Assembly (NCBI GenBank): GCA_963210315.1
Contig: OY723250.1
Coordinates: 310,001 to 374,000, forward strand
Direction of reading: 5' to 3'
Length of the DNA: 64,000 bases
Source: Rhynchopus euleeides
Taxonomy: Eukaryota > Euglenozoa > Diplonemea > Diplonemida > Diplonemidae
Below the pieces are notes generated by a model that was not told the origin of the DNA, did not search any database, and saw nothing but the letters and a program-made list of their open reading frames with translations. Below, piece after piece: positions 61,278-64,000 of this stretch. The first letter of the stretch is position 1. Every line of letters starts with the position of its first letter. Both the position numbers and the translations under genes were made by a program.

Positions 61278-62837
61278 GGGTGAACAAACATTGATCCCCC
61301 CCCCCGCCCCTGCAACCTTTACCGAGCAGAACGCTTTCCGTGAGCACGGTGCGTTTGTCGCAATCACAAGATCCCGCCCTCGAGCCACAGACGCAGGTGC
61401 AGCAAGACCCTTCATGCCAGGTGCGGTTCCCCACTCCTTGACGCAGGCTCCTGCATCACACCCCTGCTCCTGCTGATATTTTGTGCTTTGACGAATTTGA
61501 ACTACGAATGAACTTTTCTTCTTGCTAGCAGCTCTCCCCCCCCCCCCGCCCCCTTTTGTGAGAGGTAAAGGAAGGTACCGCCGTTTTTTCCGGGAGGTTT
61601 TGTACTGCCCCGTTTCCTTCTTTTTTTTTCTGGGCAGAATTTGTGCGTTGTGAGGGGATTATGAAGAAAGAACAGTTCGAAGGCGGTGAGGGGGAACGAA
61701 CGGCAGAAAGGCCGGTGCCAGTGCCTCAACAGGTCTAATAGGACCGCCGGACCGCATCGCGCGGCATCGAGGGAGCGGGGGGGGGGGGGGGGGAGGGGGT
61801 GTTGGACATCATGTGAAACCTGCCCTCACTCTGAATCTTAACCCCGACCCGACATGCAGGTTGTGTCCGAGATGGAGGTGGGGAGGGGGGGTGGGTGATG
61901 GCGTAATGTGTGGAAGTAGCTGTCCCACGCGATGTATACATCCACACGTGGGGGGTGACGGGTCAACAGGTGGGGGGGTCATAACTTCCAAACAGGTATT
62001 GGTTTTTGTTGGGGGTGGATGGAGCCCGTGGGGCGAGACACCTGACAGGATCAAGCAAGCCGAGGGGGTGGGGGGGAGTGGGGGGAAACGCCGACAGCAC
62101 AGGAACAAACAGTGCCGTAAGAAACGGTGCTGGTTTTGCCTTTTTTTTTGATATGGGAAGGAATCAAGAGAGAGAGATAAACCATATATACTTTTCCCCG
62201 GAGATCACGCACGCACACGAGAGTTCCCCCCCCCCTACGAAGGGACCAGGTGCGGCTCCTGCTTTGAGAGCAGCAGAAACTGGCTTTCTTCAAATGGCAT
62301 GTGTTTGTTGGTATAGACGAGCAACCGCCTGACGTGCAAGACAGCTAGGGAGGTGTGGGTATTGCATTTTCCCCCCAGTTCGCATCGCAAACATTCTCCA
62401 ACACGGCTCGGCTGATGCCTTGCCAAAAAAAAGGGGGGGGGGGGGCTGTTCTACGGAGGCAACATCTCTCTGGAAGGAGTGGCTACCTTCAACAGCCTTC
62501 AGCAGAAACTGCATCATCTGGCTGGGTCTGTTCGTAGTTCAGCCGAGACAGGCAAGTCGCAAAGTGAATAAAGTGCAAATAATACAGCAATCATCCAATC
62601 TGCAAGACGAACTCTTGCAAGGTGAGGCACGATCACGATCTCGACGAGCGTTGAAAATATTTCTGGTCTGTGGGGGAGCGGGTCGAAAGAGGGTAAAAAA
62701 ACTAAACTAAACTGCTGCTGTGCACACTTGACAAGAGCGACAGTCAGTGGTCTTGGATGCGACTCCCTTAGATTTCACTGTTTCAAAAAAATCAAAAAAA
62801 CCTTGTTGCTCGTGAGAGAGAGAGAGAGAGAGATAGT
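61278..62837. other. intergenic
   Basis: C runs (61297, 61540, 62227), G run 61778-61792. A GA tract (62817-62832) abuts the retroposon tail. No gene recognised. Confidence 0.6.
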
Positions 62838-63314
62838 TTTTTTTTTTTTTTTTTTTTAGGAGAGGGGGCCCGGTGCCTGCGCGCGTCCTGTCGTACTGTG
62901 GCTGCTTGGTGGGGCTAGCGCAGCAGGTTCTACTTTTGCTTCTACGGGCTCTTAGCACTGTAACATGAACTACACGAACAACAAAGCTCTAGGGCAAACA
63001 AACCGCGCACTGGCCGGGGTTGAGCTGCGTGGGGCTCCGTGCTGGCGGCATGAACAAGGGGCTGTAGGTAAGTCTACCATTCACAAGGGGCAGCCCGCTG
63101 GTGAGGGGAAAAGGGGGCGAGGTAAAGGGGGGGGGGGCAGGGGGGGAGAGGCGAAAGCGACTGACAGCGAGGGCGTGGACCGACTCCGCTGGCGCATTCA
63201 CCGGAAGAAAGGGGAAGGGGGCACGGGGGTGGGGAACGGGAGGGGGGGGGGGGGAGGGGCGAAAGGAAAGAGGGGGGTAGGGGGGGGGGGGGGGGGGGGG
63301 GAGCCGACCTACGG
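62838..63314 (-). mobile_element. 3' end of a poly(A)-tailed retroposon
   Basis: Read on the minus strand, the region after the ORF stop (63315) runs through a C-rich zone and the ~380-bp block shared with 40899-41290, then CGGGCCCCCTCTCCT and about 21 A (62838-62858). Complete or near-complete 3' end of a LINE- or SINE-type family with at least three other fragments in the window. Confidence 0.8.
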
Positions 63315-63999
63315 CTATCTCGCTCCCCTGGCGGCCCTACTCCCCTGGCTCTGGGACCCCTGGGAACTCCGCTGCGAAGACCCCCGCGCCCCTGGCCGGC
63401 TCGCCCGCGCCCGCTTGCCTGCCCGCGCCCTCAGACGACAACAGACCACGTTGTACGCCTCCGCCTGTGAGGCCTTGTCATCCCCCAACTCGGCCCACCA
63501 AGCCTGAATGGCCCGGAGCGCCGCCTCCTGCTCCTCCTGCGGTCGGTGCACGTCGGGGCAGAACTGCTCCTCCCACTCCCCCACCGTCGTGGCCCCGTCG
63601 TCCTCATCCATCTCCTGACCACGCTGCGGCGATGCCGACTCCCGCTTCCGCTTCGGCTGCGACGACATCGAGGTGGCTGGTGCTTGCGCAGGGTTGGAGC
63701 CTTCCTCGGTGGCGGTCGGGTCGGAGCGGCCGGTGGCCGGGGCGCCGGTGGGTGCAGGAGGGGGATCACCTTCTCGTCGAGGGGGATCACCCTGGTCCTG
63801 TGGCTGCGGGACCCTCGCAGGCGGCTCCTCCGCGTCCCGAGGCCCCAGATCCATACAGGTCTCCCCCTGCTCCACGCATTCCCCACACGCCCTGCAATCG
63901 CAACCGAAACAACGCCAGTGTTCGACTGCGGTATCCACCGCCTCTGCACAGCGGGCACAGTAAAAACGGCGGCGCGACGGCTGGGACGGCACCTGGCAC
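63315..63999 (-). CDS. Cys-rich ORF of the retroposon, runs off the window
   Basis: At least 225 residues, open to the window edge with no certain start. Near its visible start is a zinc cluster, FYCARC...HWRCFGCDCRACGEC, spaced like a ZZ or B-box finger. A Pro-rich linker, a basic motif PKRKRES (likely nuclear signal), an acidic stretch, a short helix (EEQEAALRAIQAWWAELGDD) and an Arg/Ser/Gln tail follow. Stop at 63315-63317, then the retroposon 3' region and poly(A) on the same strand, so it is probably encoded by that element (perhaps an ORF1). It could instead be a host gene copied as a processed transcript. No RT is in view. Confidence 0.6.
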   Translation of the reverse strand, partial: CQVPSQPSRRRFYCARCAEAVDTAVEHWRCFGCDCRACGECVEQGETCMDLGPRDAEEPPARVPQPQDQGDPPRREGDPPPAPTGAPATGRSDPTATEEGSNPAQAPATSMSSQPKRKRESASPQRGQEMDEDDGATTVGEWEEQFCPDVHRPQEEQEAALRAIQAWWAELGDDKASQAEAYNVVCCRLRARAGKRARASRPGARGSSQRSSQGSQSQGSRAARGAR

Positions 64000-64000
64000 A

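Noticed and set aside
1-64000. CRISPR arrays, rRNA and tRNA genes
   Set aside because: No regularly spaced identical repeats with unique spacers, no rRNA-like sequence, and no cloverleaf with proper A and B boxes was found; a few GGTAGA or TTCGAT strings are isolated.

Overview
This is a gene-poor, repeat-rich stretch of nuclear DNA from a eukaryote, most likely a unicellular protist or alga. The evidence is a REV1-type polymerase, a Wee1-like kinase, a hAT transposase, a non-LTR retrotransposon and many terminal-inverted-repeat (TIR) elements. There are no bacterial operons, rRNA or CRISPR arrays. The host genes recognised read as long uninterrupted frames, so the genome looks intron-poor, although a few GT-AG pairs look usable. 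Homopolymer runs of G or C of 10 or more are scattered throughout. I cannot name the species. An OTU-protease LINE recalls the Dualen/RandI group described from a green alga, but that is weak taxonomic evidence.

Layout. 1-3.9 kb: gene-free, with a palindromic minisatellite and two hairpin repeats. 3.9-12.1 kb: two minus-strand host genes, a very large predicted mitochondrial protein split by a frame change, and REV1. 12.1-18.4 kb: intergenic, holding a hAT-type MITE and an exact 806-bp direct repeat. 18.4-21.1 kb: tandem repeat, assembly gap and hAT transposase. 21.6-25.3 kb: a nest of elements, in which a 2.4-kb coding element (Y) sits inside a palindromic element (X') beside a TTAA-flanked element (Z). 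25.6-46.7 kb: almost entirely small TIR, foldback and hairpin repeats, many with clean target-site duplications. 46.8-55.4 kb: a complete-looking two-ORF LINE between two CA microsatellites. 56.7-58.1 kb: Wee1-like kinase. 60.5-61.3 kb: an intact palindromic element (X). 62.8-64 kb: a poly(A)-tailed retroposon carrying a Cys-rich ORF that runs off the window.

The most notable signal is a family of elements that end in CACGGTG, duplicate the dinucleotide TA on insertion, and are built largely of palindromes whose sequence differs from element to element (X, Y, W, U and possibly V). For Y the window itself contains the uninterrupted target: X carries the same sequence with a single TA where Y sits. 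Second is the LINE: its coiled-coil ORF1 and its OTU-endonuclease-RT-RNase H ORF2 share one reading frame and are separated by one TAG codon. Third are two dispersed hairpin families, one of which shows different but still paired stems in each copy. All calls come from reading the sequence by eye; no database search was run.
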